A program made the translations under genes and the position numbers. This document shows positions 1 through 8,950 of a stretch of 64,000 nucleotides of DNA, in pieces. Under the pieces are notes generated by a model that searched no databases, was not told where the DNA came from, and saw nothing but the letters and a program-made list of their open reading frames with translations. Origin of the DNA: DASQPJ01 sp036268355 (GTDB taxonomy: Bacteria > Actinomycetota > Actinomycetes > Sporichthyales > Sporichthyaceae); NCBI GenBank assembly GCA_036268355.1, contig DATAUG010000203.1, positions 10,432-74,431 on the forward strand. The letters are read 5' to 3'. Each line of letters begins with the position of its first letter. The first letter of the stretch is position 1.

Positions 1-903
1 CGTCCGGATCCGATCCAGGGCATCCTCGTCAACTTCGCGAACGTGATGCGCTCATCGCGCCGACAACCTCCGTTCGGCATTGCCCAGATCGGTCGCTCGT
101 TCCGCAACTCGATGGCCACCGACCAGCTGTTCCGCACCCACGAGTTCGAGCAGATGGGCCTGGCGTACTTCGTTCCGCCGGGCACCGACGCCGGTTGGCA
201 CCGGTACTGGATCGAGCAGCGTTGGAACTGGTACCTGGACCTCGGCCTGCCCGAGCAGGATCTGCGGCAGGTTGAGCAGGACGTCGACCCACGCGCCGGA
301 GGCGTCGCCCGGGCCACCGACATCGAGTTCCGCTTCGGGTTGGCCCACGCGCAGTGGGGCAAGCTGGAGGGGCTGGCCAACCGCAACGACGCCGACATGC
401 TGGCCCACAGCCGGGCGACCGGCGTCGACCTCAGCTGCCACGACCAGCAGTCCGGGCTGCGGTGGACCCCGTATGTGATCTCCCCCACCGCCGGGCTGAG
501 CCGTTGCCTGTTGGCCTTCCTGGTGGCCGCGCTGTCGGAGGATTTCGCCCCGGACGCCGGCGGCGTTGCCCGGCCGCGGACCGTGCTGCGGCTGGACCAC
601 CGCCTGGCCCCCGTGAAGGTCGCGGTGCTGCCGCTGTCCCGCAACCCGGAGCTGTCCCCGGCGGCGCGCGGCCTGGCCTCCCGGCTGCGGCGCGACTGGA
701 CCGTCGAGTTCGACGACTCCGGCGCGATCGGTCGCCGTTACCGCCGGCAGGACGAGATCGGGACGCCGTTCTGCGTGACACTGGACTTCGCCGGGATGGC
801 GGACAACACCGTGACGGTCCGCGAACGGGACACCATGAAGCAGGACCGCGTCTCGCTGGGCCGGCTGCACGGGTACCTGGCCGAACACCTGGCAGGCTGC
901 TGA
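1..903 (+). CDS. glyS: Glycyl-tRNA synthetase, C-terminal part (5' end outside window)
   Basis: The reading frame is open from base 1 and ends at TGA 901-903, so only the last 300 or so residues are present. It charges tRNA-Gly with glycine in the cytoplasm. The visible part carries the class II motif 2 region typical of the single-chain (GlyQS/eukaryotic-type) enzyme: PPFGIAQIGRSFRN followed by FRTHEFEQMGLAYFVPP. Further on come the motif 3 neighbourhood and a C-terminal anticodon-binding domain (KVAVLPLSRNPELS, then EIGTPFCVTLDF). An ATG at 43 lies inside the conserved core and is not the true start. The dus gene follows 49 bp downstream on the same strand. Nothing looks broken. The family call is firm. 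Confidence 0.95.
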   Translation, partial: RPDPIQGILVNFANVMRSSRRQPPFGIAQIGRSFRNSMATDQLFRTHEFEQMGLAYFVPPGTDAGWHRYWIEQRWNWYLDLGLPEQDLRQVEQDVDPRAGGVARATDIEFRFGLAHAQWGKLEGLANRNDADMLAHSRATGVDLSCHDQQSGLRWTPYVISPTAGLSRCLLAFLVAALSEDFAPDAGGVARPRTVLRLDHRLAPVKVAVLPLSRNPELSPAARGLASRLRRDWTVEFDDSGAIGRRYRRQDEIGTPFCVTLDFAGMADNTVTVRERDTMKQDRVSLGRLHGYLAEHLAGC

Positions 904-952
904 CCGGCGCCCGGGCAGGGCGGGGAGCGGGTTGCGGGGGGAGACGCACGAG

Positions 953-2176
953 GTGATCGAGGCGGCGGCGCTGCGACTGGGCCGGTACGAGGTGTGGCCG
1001 CCGGTCGTACTGGCGCCGATGGCCGGGATCACCAATCGCGCGTTCCGCACGCTGTGCCGCGAAGCCGCGAGCGCCTGCGACGAGCGAGGACCGAGAGCGG
1101 AAGACAAGCGAGCAACAGGCATCGCGGCGGGTGAGTCCGGGGCGGATCAGGCGGGCTGCCCGGGCCTGTACGTCAACGAGATGGTCACCGCCCGCGGCCT
1201 GGTGGAACGTGATCGCGCGACCTGGGCGATGGTCCGGTTCGCACCCGAGGAACAGCCGCGCAGCCTGCAGTTGTACGGGACCGACGCCGCGTCGATCGGC
1301 GCTGCGGTGCGGTTGGTCGTCGCCGAGGACCTGGCCGATCACGTGGATCTGAACTTCGGCTGTCCGGTGCCCAAGGTCACCCGCAAGGGCGGTGGCGCCG
1401 CATTGCCCTACAAGCGACGGCTGTTCGCCGGGGTGGTCGCGGCAGCCGTGACCGGAGCCGACGGCCGGATCCCGGTCACCGTGAAGATGCGCATGGGCAT
1501 CGACGACGAGCATCTGACCTACCTGGACGCGGGCCGGATCGCCGCCACCGAGGGCGTGGCCTGGGTCGCCCTGCACGCCCGGACGGCGGCGCAGCACTAC
1601 TCGGGGAACGCCGACTGGTCGGCGATCGCCCGGTTGAGCGATGCCCTGGAGGTGCCCGTGCTGGGCAACGGCGACATCTGGGAGGCCGCCGACGCGCTCG
1701 CGATGATGGCCGTCACCGGCTGCGCCGGCGTGGTGGTCGGGCGCGGGTGCCTGGGGCGCCCGTGGCTGTTCGGCAACCTCGCGGCGGTCTTCGCGGGCCG
1801 GCCGGACCCGGGGCACCCCGGGCTGGCCCGGGTCGCGGCGACGTTGCGCCGGCACGCGCGCCTGATGGCTGCCGACGGCGGGGAGCGCTGGGCGGCCTGC
1901 GAGATCCGTAAGCACATCGCCTGGTACCTGAAGGGATTTGCGGTCGGCCCGGCGTTGCGCGGGGCGCTCGGCCTGGTGGAATCGATGGCCGAGCTGGACG
2001 ATTTGCTGGACCGGCTGGACGCCGACCAGCCGTTCCCGGCCGAGTCGGTCGGCGTACCGCGGGGCCGGGCGGGGTCGCCGCGGCAGGTCGCGCTCCCGGA
2101 CGGATGGTTGACCGACCAGCTGGACGGGCAGGTCCAGGAGGAGGAGCGGGGTACGTTCGTGATCGCCGGGGGGTGA
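953..2176 (+). CDS. dus: tRNA-dihydrouridine synthase with an in-frame repeat insertion
   Basis: FMN-dependent enzyme that reduces uridines in the tRNA D-loop. The TIM-barrel start is recognisable as VVLAPMAGITNRAFRTLC, the catalytic cysteine sits in NFGCPVPK, and the FMN-binding end reads GNGDIWEA ... GVVVGRGCLGRPWLFGN. GTG 953 is chosen because a purine-rich GGGGGGAG ends 9 bases upstream; TTG 932 is a possible earlier start. The oddity is about 33 extra residues (roughly 1065-1163) between the LCREA helix and GLYVNEMVTARGL. In relatives these segments are separated by only two or three residues. The insert is hydrophilic and encoded by a GAGCGA-rich repeat that recurs near 32.8 kb. The frame is kept, so the protein is probably made with a surface loop there. 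Confidence 0.92.
   Translation: MIEAAALRLGRYEVWPPVVLAPMAGITNRAFRTLCREAASACDERGPRAEDKRATGIAAGESGADQAGCPGLYVNEMVTARGLVERDRATWAMVRFAPEEQPRSLQLYGTDAASIGAAVRLVVAEDLADHVDLNFGCPVPKVTRKGGGAALPYKRRLFAGVVAAAVTGADGRIPVTVKMRMGIDDEHLTYLDAGRIAATEGVAWVALHARTAAQHYSGNADWSAIARLSDALEVPVLGNGDIWEAADALAMMAVTGCAGVVVGRGCLGRPWLFGNLAAVFAGRPDPGHPGLARVAATLRRHARLMAADGGERWAACEIRKHIAWYLKGFAVGPALRGALGLVESMAELDDLLDRLDADQPFPAESVGVPRGRAGSPRQVALPDGWLTDQLDGQVQEEERGTFVIAGG
1067..1125 (+). repeat. GAGCGA-rich repeat copy inside dus
   Basis: About 59 bp that aligns over its whole length with the 57-bp tandem unit at 32809-32922. Both share GCGAGCG, then CTGCGACGAGCGAGGA, then ACAAGCGAGCA in the same order and spacing, with roughly one mismatch in five. 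It lies in the coding strand of dus and adds the residues around SACDERGPRAEDKR. Confidence 0.7.
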
Positions 2177-2314
2177 CCGGGACAATCATTCCAATTTGGC
2201 GACGTGTTGCGCTGCGCACCCCCGGAAGGCTCCGTCCGACGCAGAACGCGAGAGACTGTGCTGATCGCCGTGCCGGGGACCGCAGGGTCACTGTGACCGA
2301 GAGGAATCACATCC

Positions 2315-3973
2315 ATGGCAGTTGCGGATCCCGCCGCCGACGATCCGACGCAGGGCCATGCGCCCGCGTCGGAACGCAGCGCGGCCATCTGCGACGAAAC
2401 TGCGGCCGAGACCGATCCGGTGGTCGTCATCGGTGCCGGCCCGGCCGGCCTGACCGCCGCGCTGGAGCTCGTGCGCCGCGGTCGCCGCGTGGTGGTGCTC
2501 GAGGCGACCGACCAGGTGGGCGGCATCAGCCGGACCGAGGTGCGCGACGGTTGGCGCTTCGACATCGGCGGACACCGGTTCTTCACAAAGGTTCCCGAGG
2601 TCGAGCGGTTCTGGCACGAGGTGCTGCCCGACGAGGATTTCCTGCAACGACCTCGGATGAGTCGAATCCTCTATCGCGGGAAGTTGTTCGACTACCCGCT
2701 GAAGGCCGGCAATGCCCTGGCGGGCCTGGGTGTGCTGGAGGCGATCCGCTGCGTGCTGTCCTACGTGTGGGTCCGAATCCACCCGCCCAAGGACCAGTCC
2801 AACTTCGAGGGCTGGGTCGCCGCGCGGTTCGGCTGGCGGCTGTACCGGATCTTCTTCAAGACCTACACCGAGAAGCTGTGGGGCATCCCCGGCACGCAGA
2901 TCCAGGCCGACTGGGCCGCCCAGCGCATCAAGAACCTCTCACTGTTCGGCGCGATCAAGAACGCGGTCCTGAAGCCCAAGGGGCAGACCGAGATCACCAC
3001 GTTGATCGACCGGTTCCAGTACCCGAAGTACGGCCCCGGCATGATGTGGGAGCGGTGCCGAGACCTGGTGCTGGAAGGCGGCGGGGAGATTCTCATGCAG
3101 GCCCCGGTGGTGGCGCTGCACCGTGAGGGCGACCGGGTGCGGGCCGTCACCGTCGTGCAGGACGGCGTCGAGCGGCTGGTCGGCTGCTCCGACGTGATCT
3201 CCTCGATGCCGCTGTCCCAACTGGTGCTCTCGATGGATCCGAAGGCGCCCAAGGACGTCCGCGACGCCGCCGGCGGCCTGGGCTACCGCGACTTCCTGAC
3301 CGTGGCACTGGTCGTCCCCGAGTCGGCCGGCTTCCCGGACAACTGGATCTACATCCACACGCCCGGCGTGAAGGTGGGGCGGATCCAGAACTACGGGTCC
3401 TGGTCCCCGTACCTGGTCAAGGACGGCCGCACCTGCCTCGGCCTGGAGTACTTCGTCAACGAGGGCGACGGCACCTGGACCGCGGGCGACGCCGACCTCA
3501 TCGAGTTGGCCAAGCGGGAACTCGGCCGGTTGGGCCTGGTCGACGTGGCTGCGATCCAGGCCGGGTACGTGGTCCGGGTTCCCAAGGCCTACCCGATCTA
3601 CGACGAGGGCTACGACCGGCGCGTCGACGTGATCCGCGAATGGCTGGCCGCGCAGACCCTGAACGTGCAGGCCACCGGGCGCAACGGCATGCACCGGTAC
3701 AACAACCAGGATCACTCGATGGTCACTGCAATGTACGCCGTCGACAACATCTGCGCCCCCGAGAATGAACCGAAGCCGCGCGACCTGTGGACGGTGAACG
3801 TCGAGGAGGAGTACCACGAGGAGAAGCGACCGGTGGGCTCGGGGACCTCGGGCACCGGACGGTCCGCGCCGATCCTGCCGGCGCACGTCGGCGAGGCGTG
3901 GCGGCGGCTGCGCGCCGCGGCCCCCGACAACCGAGCCGACAAGGACCCCAGCCGAGTCGGCGCGAACGGGTAG
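2315..3973 (+). CDS. FAD-dependent amine-oxidase-like oxidoreductase (UDP-galactopyranose mutase-like fold)
   Basis: 552 residues. After a 30-residue low-complexity leader the protein shows a classic dinucleotide-binding motif, VVVIGAGPAGLTAALELVRRG, about residues 33-53. This is followed by GGISRTEVRDGWRFDIGGHRFF, as in amine oxidases and UDP-galactopyranose mutase-like flavoproteins of surface-polysaccharide pathways. The middle contains the EKLWGIPG and GPGMMWERC segments typical of the actinobacterial family, and the end has GRNGMHRYNNQDHSM near the flavin. No signal peptide or membrane segment is visible. ATG 2315 has GAGG 14-11 bases upstream. The next gene is a membrane glycosyltransferase, which supports a role in cell-surface glycan synthesis; the substrate is not known from sequence. 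Confidence 0.85.
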   Translation: MAVADPAADDPTQGHAPASERSAAICDETAAETDPVVVIGAGPAGLTAALELVRRGRRVVVLEATDQVGGISRTEVRDGWRFDIGGHRFFTKVPEVERFWHEVLPDEDFLQRPRMSRILYRGKLFDYPLKAGNALAGLGVLEAIRCVLSYVWVRIHPPKDQSNFEGWVAARFGWRLYRIFFKTYTEKLWGIPGTQIQADWAAQRIKNLSLFGAIKNAVLKPKGQTEITTLIDRFQYPKYGPGMMWERCRDLVLEGGGEILMQAPVVALHREGDRVRAVTVVQDGVERLVGCSDVISSMPLSQLVLSMDPKAPKDVRDAAGGLGYRDFLTVALVVPESAGFPDNWIYIHTPGVKVGRIQNYGSWSPYLVKDGRTCLGLEYFVNEGDGTWTAGDADLIELAKRELGRLGLVDVAAIQAGYVVRVPKAYPIYDEGYDRRVDVIREWLAAQTLNVQATGRNGMHRYNNQDHSMVTAMYAVDNICAPENEPKPRDLWTVNVEEEYHEEKRPVGSGTSGTGRSAPILPAHVGEAWRRLRAAAPDNRADKDPSRVGANG

Positions 3974-4067
3974 TGCCGATGTCACCAACCGCGCACTCCG
4001 GCAGCCGGCCGCGCAAGTCGAGGGAGCCCACGCGGCTGCTTGCCTACGTGCGCATCGGTAAGCGATC

Positions 4068-5651
4068 TTGAGCCAGCTGAGCACGCTCGTCCGAACCGCG
4101 GGCCGGCCTGACGTAGCGTCAGAAAGGCATCCCGAGCGGTTCTGGACCAGGCCTGCGGCATTCGTCGCAGTCATGGTCGCGGTCGGCGTGGGGCTGCGAT
4201 TGTGCTCGTTCTCGCCGTTCTGGCTGGACGAGACGCAGTCGGTGCAGTTCGCCCACCTGCCCTTGCGCGAACTGCAGGCCGGGCTGCGAACAGACGGCGC
4301 TCCGCCGCTGTACTACGTGCTGCTGCACGTCTGGATGCAGTTGTTCGGCACCGGGGTGTGGGCCGTCCGGTCGATGTCGATGCTGGCCTCGATCGTCTCG
4401 CTGCCGTTGGCTTGGCGCGTCGCCCGGCGGCTGGGCGGGTCCCGGGAACTGCCCACGGTCGTGCTGGCGCTGCTGGCCACCAGCCCGTGGGCGATCCGGT
4501 ATGCCGGTGAGGCCCGGATGTACTCGTCGGTCGTCCTGGAGGTGTTGCTCGGGATCCTGGCCCTCGAACGGCTGCGCCGGCGCGCGGACAAGCTGAGCCT
4601 GCTGGCCGTCGGGGTGCTGACCGCCGCGTTGCTGCTGACCCACTACTGGGCCATCTGGCTGCTGGCAAACGTGGCCGGGGTGCTGGTCTTCGTGGCCTGG
4701 CGCCGCCCGGCGGAACGCCGGTTCGTGGCGCGCGCGGGCCTGGCCGCGGGCTGCGGCGTGCTGGCGTTCTTGCCGTGGGTGCCGACGATGCTCTACCAGT
4801 CCAAGCACACCGGTGCACCGTGGGCCGACACCCCCGACCTCGGCGCGTTGGCGGAGCTGCCCATCGACTGGTTCGGGGGGACCGGGCCGGCCGGGATGTG
4901 CGCCTCCCTGTTGGTCACCCCGCTGCTGATCGTGGCGGTGTTCGGCCGACGCACCGCCGCCGGGTCGCTGCTGTTCGCCGGTCGCCCCGGCTCTCGGGTC
5001 GGGCTGTTGGCGTCGCTCATCATGAGCACGCTGCTGACCGCGCTGACCGCCGCGGTGGTCACGCACAGCACAGTCGCCACCCGCTACACCGCGGTGGTGG
5101 TCCCGCTGGTGATGCTGCTGATGGGCGTCGGCGTGACCCGCCTGCCCCGGACAGCCGGGCACGTCGTGCTCGCGATCTTGCTCGCCATCGGTGTCGCCGG
5201 TGGGATCACCGCCGCGACCACTCCGCACTCACAGGCCGGCGAGATCGCTGATTTGCTGAACCAGGATGCCGGGTACGGCGACCTGATCGTGTACTGCCCC
5301 GACCAGTTGGCCCCCTCGATCGAGACCCGGCTGCACGTGCTCGGCGTGACCCGCATCGAACTGCCCGCGGAGAAGAATCCCTACGTGATCGACTGGACCG
5401 ACTACACCTCGCGGCTGGCCGACTTCAACCCGCAGGCCACCGCGCGCTCGATCACCTCCTACCTGAAGACGCAGGACGCCGCCGCGGTGTGGTTCGTGAG
5501 CGCCTGGGGCTACCGCACCCACACAGCCGTCTGCGGCCCGTTGCGCGATCGCCTGTCCGCGGCGCTCGGCCCGCCGACCCTGATGCACGACAGCGACGCC
5601 CGCGGCTACGAGAAGGCCTCCCTGGAGCGCTTCGGTGGGCCGAAGCACTGA
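4068..5651 (+). CDS. Membrane glycosyltransferase, GT-C (GT39/ArnT-like) fold
   Basis: 527 residues with a dozen or so hydrophobic segments. The first luminal loop has the acidic motif FWLDETQSVQF, which places it among polyprenyl-phosphate-sugar-dependent GT-C transferases (mannosyltransferase/ArnT type) that add sugars outside the membrane. The C-terminal 130 residues (after TTPHSQAGEI) form a soluble extracytoplasmic domain. TTG 4068 is the only usable in-frame start upstream of the first membrane segment because a TAA lies just before it at 4059. The next ATG, 4173, would cut into that segment. An inverted repeat, CTGACGTAGCGTCAG, lies inside the first codons at 4108-4122. It probably works with the upstream flavoprotein in cell-envelope glycosylation; this is inferred from position. 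Confidence 0.8.
   Translation: MSQLSTLVRTAGRPDVASERHPERFWTRPAAFVAVMVAVGVGLRLCSFSPFWLDETQSVQFAHLPLRELQAGLRTDGAPPLYYVLLHVWMQLFGTGVWAVRSMSMLASIVSLPLAWRVARRLGGSRELPTVVLALLATSPWAIRYAGEARMYSSVVLEVLLGILALERLRRRADKLSLLAVGVLTAALLLTHYWAIWLLANVAGVLVFVAWRRPAERRFVARAGLAAGCGVLAFLPWVPTMLYQSKHTGAPWADTPDLGALAELPIDWFGGTGPAGMCASLLVTPLLIVAVFGRRTAAGSLLFAGRPGSRVGLLASLIMSTLLTALTAAVVTHSTVATRYTAVVVPLVMLLMGVGVTRLPRTAGHVVLAILLAIGVAGGITAATTPHSQAGEIADLLNQDAGYGDLIVYCPDQLAPSIETRLHVLGVTRIELPAEKNPYVIDWTDYTSRLADFNPQATARSITSYLKTQDAAAVWFVSAWGYRTHTAVCGPLRDRLSAALGPPTLMHDSDARGYEKASLERFGGPKH
4108..4122. promoter_or_regulatory. Inverted repeat CTGACGTAGCGTCAG
   Basis: Interrupted palindrome TGACG-N3-CGTCA. The identical 15-mer recurs at 57185-57199, and a one-step variant at 8933-8947 lies just before a start codon. 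The form resembles a dimeric repressor operator (TetR/GntR style), but no regulator is assigned. Confidence 0.4.
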
Positions 5652-5838
5652 GAAAGAGCGCATCCGGGGCACCATTGCCGTACCGCTTGCGAACACCGTG
5701 GCAGCGGCCGGCGGCCGGCCGCTGATCGTACGGCTGGATAGGGTTGGTCGGTAGGCCGGGCAGCGGCGCACATTCGACGCTCATGAGCCCGACAACAGAC
5801 TTAGGACGCTGAACAGCGCGGAGAAATCGCGGGTCGCG

Positions 5839-5856
5839 ATACCCCTTGCGGGGTAT
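5839..5856 (+). promoter_or_regulatory. Perfect hairpin just upstream of the ppdK ribosome-binding site
   Basis: ATACCCC-TTGC-GGGGTAT, a perfect 7-bp stem with a 4-base loop. It ends one base before the strong GGGGAGGTAGG ribosome-binding region (5859-5869) of ppdK. The right arm is G-rich like the ribosome-binding site, so the hairpin could affect initiation. The remainder of the 225-bp gap 5652-5876 shows no gene. Confidence 0.5.
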
Positions 5857-5876
5857 TCGGGGAGGTAGGAAAGCCA

Positions 5877-8570
5877 GTGCCGAAGTTCGTGTACGACTTC
5901 ACCGAGGGCAGTCGCGACCAGAAGGACCTGCTGGGGGGCAAGGGCGCCAACCTGGCCGAGATGACCAACCTCGGCCTGCCGGTGCCGCCCGGATTCGTCA
6001 TCACGACCGAGGCTTGTAAGGCGTACCTGGCGACCGGCTCGGTGCCGGTCGAGCTCAATGAGCAGGTCACCCAGCACCTGGGCGCGCTCGAGGCCAGGAT
6101 GGGCAAGTCGCTCGGCCAAGCCGACGACCCGTTGCTGGTGTCGGTGCGGTCCGGCGCAAAGTTCTCAATGCCGGGGATGATGGAGACGGTTCTCAACATC
6201 GGGCTGAACGACGAGTCCGTCGCCGGGCTGGCCAAGCAGTCCGGCAACGACCGCTTCGCCTGGGACTCCTACCGGCGCCTGCTGCAGATGTTCGGCAAGA
6301 CGGTGCTGGGCATCGAGGGCGAGCACTTCGAGGATGCCCTGGACGCCGCGAAGCGGGTCAAGGGCACCACCGCCGACCTCGACCTCGATGCCGAGGACCT
6401 GCGCGTCGTCGTGGACAGCTACAAGGGCATCATCCGGCACCACGCCGGCCGTGACTTCCCGCAGGAGCCCCGCGAGCAGATGGACATGGCGGTCAAGGCG
6501 GTCTTCGACTCGTGGAACGCCCCGCGCGCGATCCTCTACCGGCGCCAGGAGCGGATCCCGGCCGATCTGGGCACCGCGGTCAACGTCTGCACGATGGTGT
6601 TCGGCAACCTCGGCATGGACTCCGGCACCGGCGTGGCCTTCACCCGCGACCCGGGCAGCGGCGCTCAGGGCCTCTACGGGGACTACTTGTCCAACGCCCA
6701 GGGCGAGGACGTCGTCGCCGGCATCCGCAACACCCTGCCGTTGCAGGAGTTGGAGAAGCTCGACAAGAAGTCTTTCGACGAGTTGATGGCGATCATGGCC
6801 AAGCTCGAGAACCACTACCGCGACCTGTGCGACATCGAATTCACCATCGAACGCGGCAAGCTGTGGATGCTGCAGACCCGGGTCGGCAAGCGCACCGCGG
6901 GCGCGGCCTTCCGGATCGCCACCCAACTGGTCGACCAGGGTCTGATCGATCTCGACGAGGCGCTGCAGCGGGTGACGGGGGCGCAGCTGACCCAACTGAT
7001 GTTCCCGCGGTTCGACGAGAGCGGTAAACCCGAGCGGCTGACCAAGGGCATGAACGCCTCGCCGGGCGCGGCGGTGGGCAGGGTCGTGTTCTCCTCGGCC
7101 GAGGCGGTCGCGTGGGCCGAGCGTGGGGAGCCGGTGATCCTGGTCCGCCGGGAGACCAACCCGGACGACCTGGAAGGCATGATCGCCGCCCGCGGAATCC
7201 TGACCTCGCGCGGCGGCAAGACCTCGCACGCCGCTGTGGTGGCTCGCGGAATGGGCAAGACCTGCGTGTGCGGAGCCGAGGAACTCGACGTCGACACGAA
7301 GGCCAGGACAATCACCGCCGGGAACGTCGTGATCCGCGAGGGCGACGTGGTCTCGATCGACGGGTCGTCCGGTGCGGTGTACCTGGGCGAGGTCCCGGTG
7401 ATGCCCTCGCCGGTGGTGGAGTACTTCGAGGGTCGGCTCCTGCCGGACGCCGCAGAGGCCGACGACCTGGTGAAGGCGGTGCATCGATTGATCACCCACG
7501 CCGACGCCGGGCGCAGGCTGAAGGTCCGCACCAACGCCGACACCCCCGAGGACTCCGCCCGCGCACGGCGCATGGGCGCCGAGGGCATCGGGCTGTGCCG
7601 GACCGAGCACATGTTCCTCGGCGACCGCGCCGCGCACGTCGAGGCGTTGATCCTGGCGACCACCGACGATCAGCGGGCGGCGGCGCTGGAGGCGCTGGAA
7701 CCCCTGCAGAAAAAGGACTTCCTGGAGATCTTCGAGGCGATGGACGGCCTGCCGGTCACCGTGCGGCTGATCGACCCACCGCTGCACGAGTTCCTGCCCG
7801 ACCTCACCGAGCTCGCGGTGAAGGTCGCGGTGGCCGAGGCAACGGGCATCGACCCGGGCCACGACAAGGAGCTGCTGGCCGCGGTGAGCCGGCTGCACGA
7901 GGCCAACCCGATGCTCGGCCTGCGCGGGGTGCGGCTCGGAGTCGTCATCCCGGGCCTGTTCGCCATGCAGGTGCGGGCGATCGCGGAAGCCGCGGCGGAA
8001 CGTAAGGCTGCCGGCGGCAACCCGCAGCCGGAGGTCATGATTCCGCTGGTCGGTGCCGTGCAGGAGTTGGAGCTGATGCGCGACGAGGCCGTGACGGTGA
8101 TCACCGCGGTCGAGCGGGAATCCGGGCAGGCCCTCGACATCCCGGTCGGCACGATGATCGAACTCCCGCGGGCCGCCCTGACGGCGGGGCAGATCGCCGT
8201 GGCCGCCGACTTCTTCTCCTACGGGACCAACGACCTGACCCAGACGACCTGGGGCTTCTCCCGCGACGACGTGGAGGCGGCGTTCTTCACGCAGTACCTG
8301 GAGAAGGGCATCTTCGGTGTCTCGCCGTTCGAGTCGTTGGACCGGGAGGGCGTCGGGCGGCTGGTGCGCATCGCGAGCACCGAAGGCCGCCAGGTGAAAC
8401 CGGACCTGAAGCTCGGGGTCTGCGGCGAGCACGGCGGCGACCCGGACTCGATCCATTTCTTCGCCGAGGTCGGGCTGGACTACGTGTCCTGCTCGCCCTT
8501 CCGGGTTCCGGTGGCACGGCTCGAGGCGGGCCGCGCGGCCGGGTCGGCCGCGGGGAGCGACAGCCGCTGA
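5877..8570 (+). CDS. ppdK: Pyruvate, phosphate dikinase
   Basis: 897 residues, normal length for bacterial PPDK. Interconverts ATP, phosphate and pyruvate with AMP, pyrophosphate and phosphoenolpyruvate; in actinomycetes it links glycolysis to gluconeogenesis. The N-terminal ATP-grasp domain starts KFVYDFTEG and has GGKGANLAEM. The swivelling phosphohistidine domain carries the active histidine in LTSRGGKTSHAAVVARGMGK (about residue 450). The C-terminal PEP/pyruvate barrel includes GLCRTEHMF, and the catalytic cysteine lies in GVCGEHGGDP near the end. The GTG start is preceded by GGGGAGGTAGG. No frame damage. Two strong inverted repeats follow the stop codon. Confidence 0.97.
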   Translation: MPKFVYDFTEGSRDQKDLLGGKGANLAEMTNLGLPVPPGFVITTEACKAYLATGSVPVELNEQVTQHLGALEARMGKSLGQADDPLLVSVRSGAKFSMPGMMETVLNIGLNDESVAGLAKQSGNDRFAWDSYRRLLQMFGKTVLGIEGEHFEDALDAAKRVKGTTADLDLDAEDLRVVVDSYKGIIRHHAGRDFPQEPREQMDMAVKAVFDSWNAPRAILYRRQERIPADLGTAVNVCTMVFGNLGMDSGTGVAFTRDPGSGAQGLYGDYLSNAQGEDVVAGIRNTLPLQELEKLDKKSFDELMAIMAKLENHYRDLCDIEFTIERGKLWMLQTRVGKRTAGAAFRIATQLVDQGLIDLDEALQRVTGAQLTQLMFPRFDESGKPERLTKGMNASPGAAVGRVVFSSAEAVAWAERGEPVILVRRETNPDDLEGMIAARGILTSRGGKTSHAAVVARGMGKTCVCGAEELDVDTKARTITAGNVVIREGDVVSIDGSSGAVYLGEVPVMPSPVVEYFEGRLLPDAAEADDLVKAVHRLITHADAGRRLKVRTNADTPEDSARARRMGAEGIGLCRTEHMFLGDRAAHVEALILATTDDQRAAALEALEPLQKKDFLEIFEAMDGLPVTVRLIDPPLHEFLPDLTELAVKVAVAEATGIDPGHDKELLAAVSRLHEANPMLGLRGVRLGVVIPGLFAMQVRAIAEAAAERKAAGGNPQPEVMIPLVGAVQELELMRDEAVTVITAVERESGQALDIPVGTMIELPRAALTAGQIAVAADFFSYGTNDLTQTTWGFSRDDVEAAFFTQYLEKGIFGVSPFESLDREGVGRLVRIASTEGRQVKPDLKLGVCGEHGGDPDSIHFFAEVGLDYVSCSPFRVPVARLEAGRAAGSAAGSDSR

Positions 8571-8582
8571 ACGGACAAACCG

Positions 8583-8632
8583 GTTGCGTCCGACCGAACG
8601 TGGCCGATGAGCCACCTCGGGTCGGACGCAAC
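8583..8632. terminator. Hairpin after ppdK (13-bp perfect stem)
   Basis: GTTGCGTCCGACC at 8583-8595 pairs with GGTCGGACGCAAC at 8620-8632, with a smaller GTGG/CCAC stem inside the loop. There is no clear T-run. It starts 12 bp after the ppdK stop and probably ends transcription. The outer TTGCGTCCG arm is the same as in the hairpin at 12870-12918, so it may belong to a repeat family. Confidence 0.6.
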
Positions 8633-8646
8633 GGGGATCGGCTTGC

Positions 8647-8724
8647 GGCGGCGCCGGTGCTGGGATCGCCGACCGATTCGCCGCTGCCCGCGTCGTGAGT
8701 CGGTCGGCGTGCACCGGCGCCGCC
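8647..8724. repeat. Large imperfect palindrome
   Basis: GGCGGCGCCGGTGC (8647-8660) pairs perfectly with 8711-8724. Inside it CGCCGACCGA (8667-8676) pairs perfectly with 8700-8709. Together they give 24 paired bases around a 23-base loop. No gene is seen in 8571-8950; this and the preceding hairpin are its only clear structures. Confidence 0.7.
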
Positions 8725-8932
8725 GGACCCCCCCAGCAGGTCCGTGCGCGCCATTCGCACCGGTCCGGCTGTTGCCGCCAGGGGTCGTCCGAGGGCGAGC
8801 GATCACGCCGCCATGGATAACTTCTAGCGGCCCGGTTCCACCGCGGAATGCTCTTCGGGTGCTGGTTCACCCGTCCGGACCCGTGGGGCGTGCAGCTCTC
8901 ACGATCGGGCACGTGTGGGATGCGGGCCGCCC

Positions 8933-8947
8933 CTGACGTATCGTCAC
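8933..8947. promoter_or_regulatory. Inverted repeat CTGACGTATCGTCAC before the dioxygenase start
   Basis: TGACG-TAT-CGTCA, one base different from the 15-mers at 4108 and 57185. It ends 3 bp before GTG 8951, a position where a bound repressor would block a short-leader or leaderless transcript. Confidence 0.4.
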
Positions 8948-8950
8948 ATC

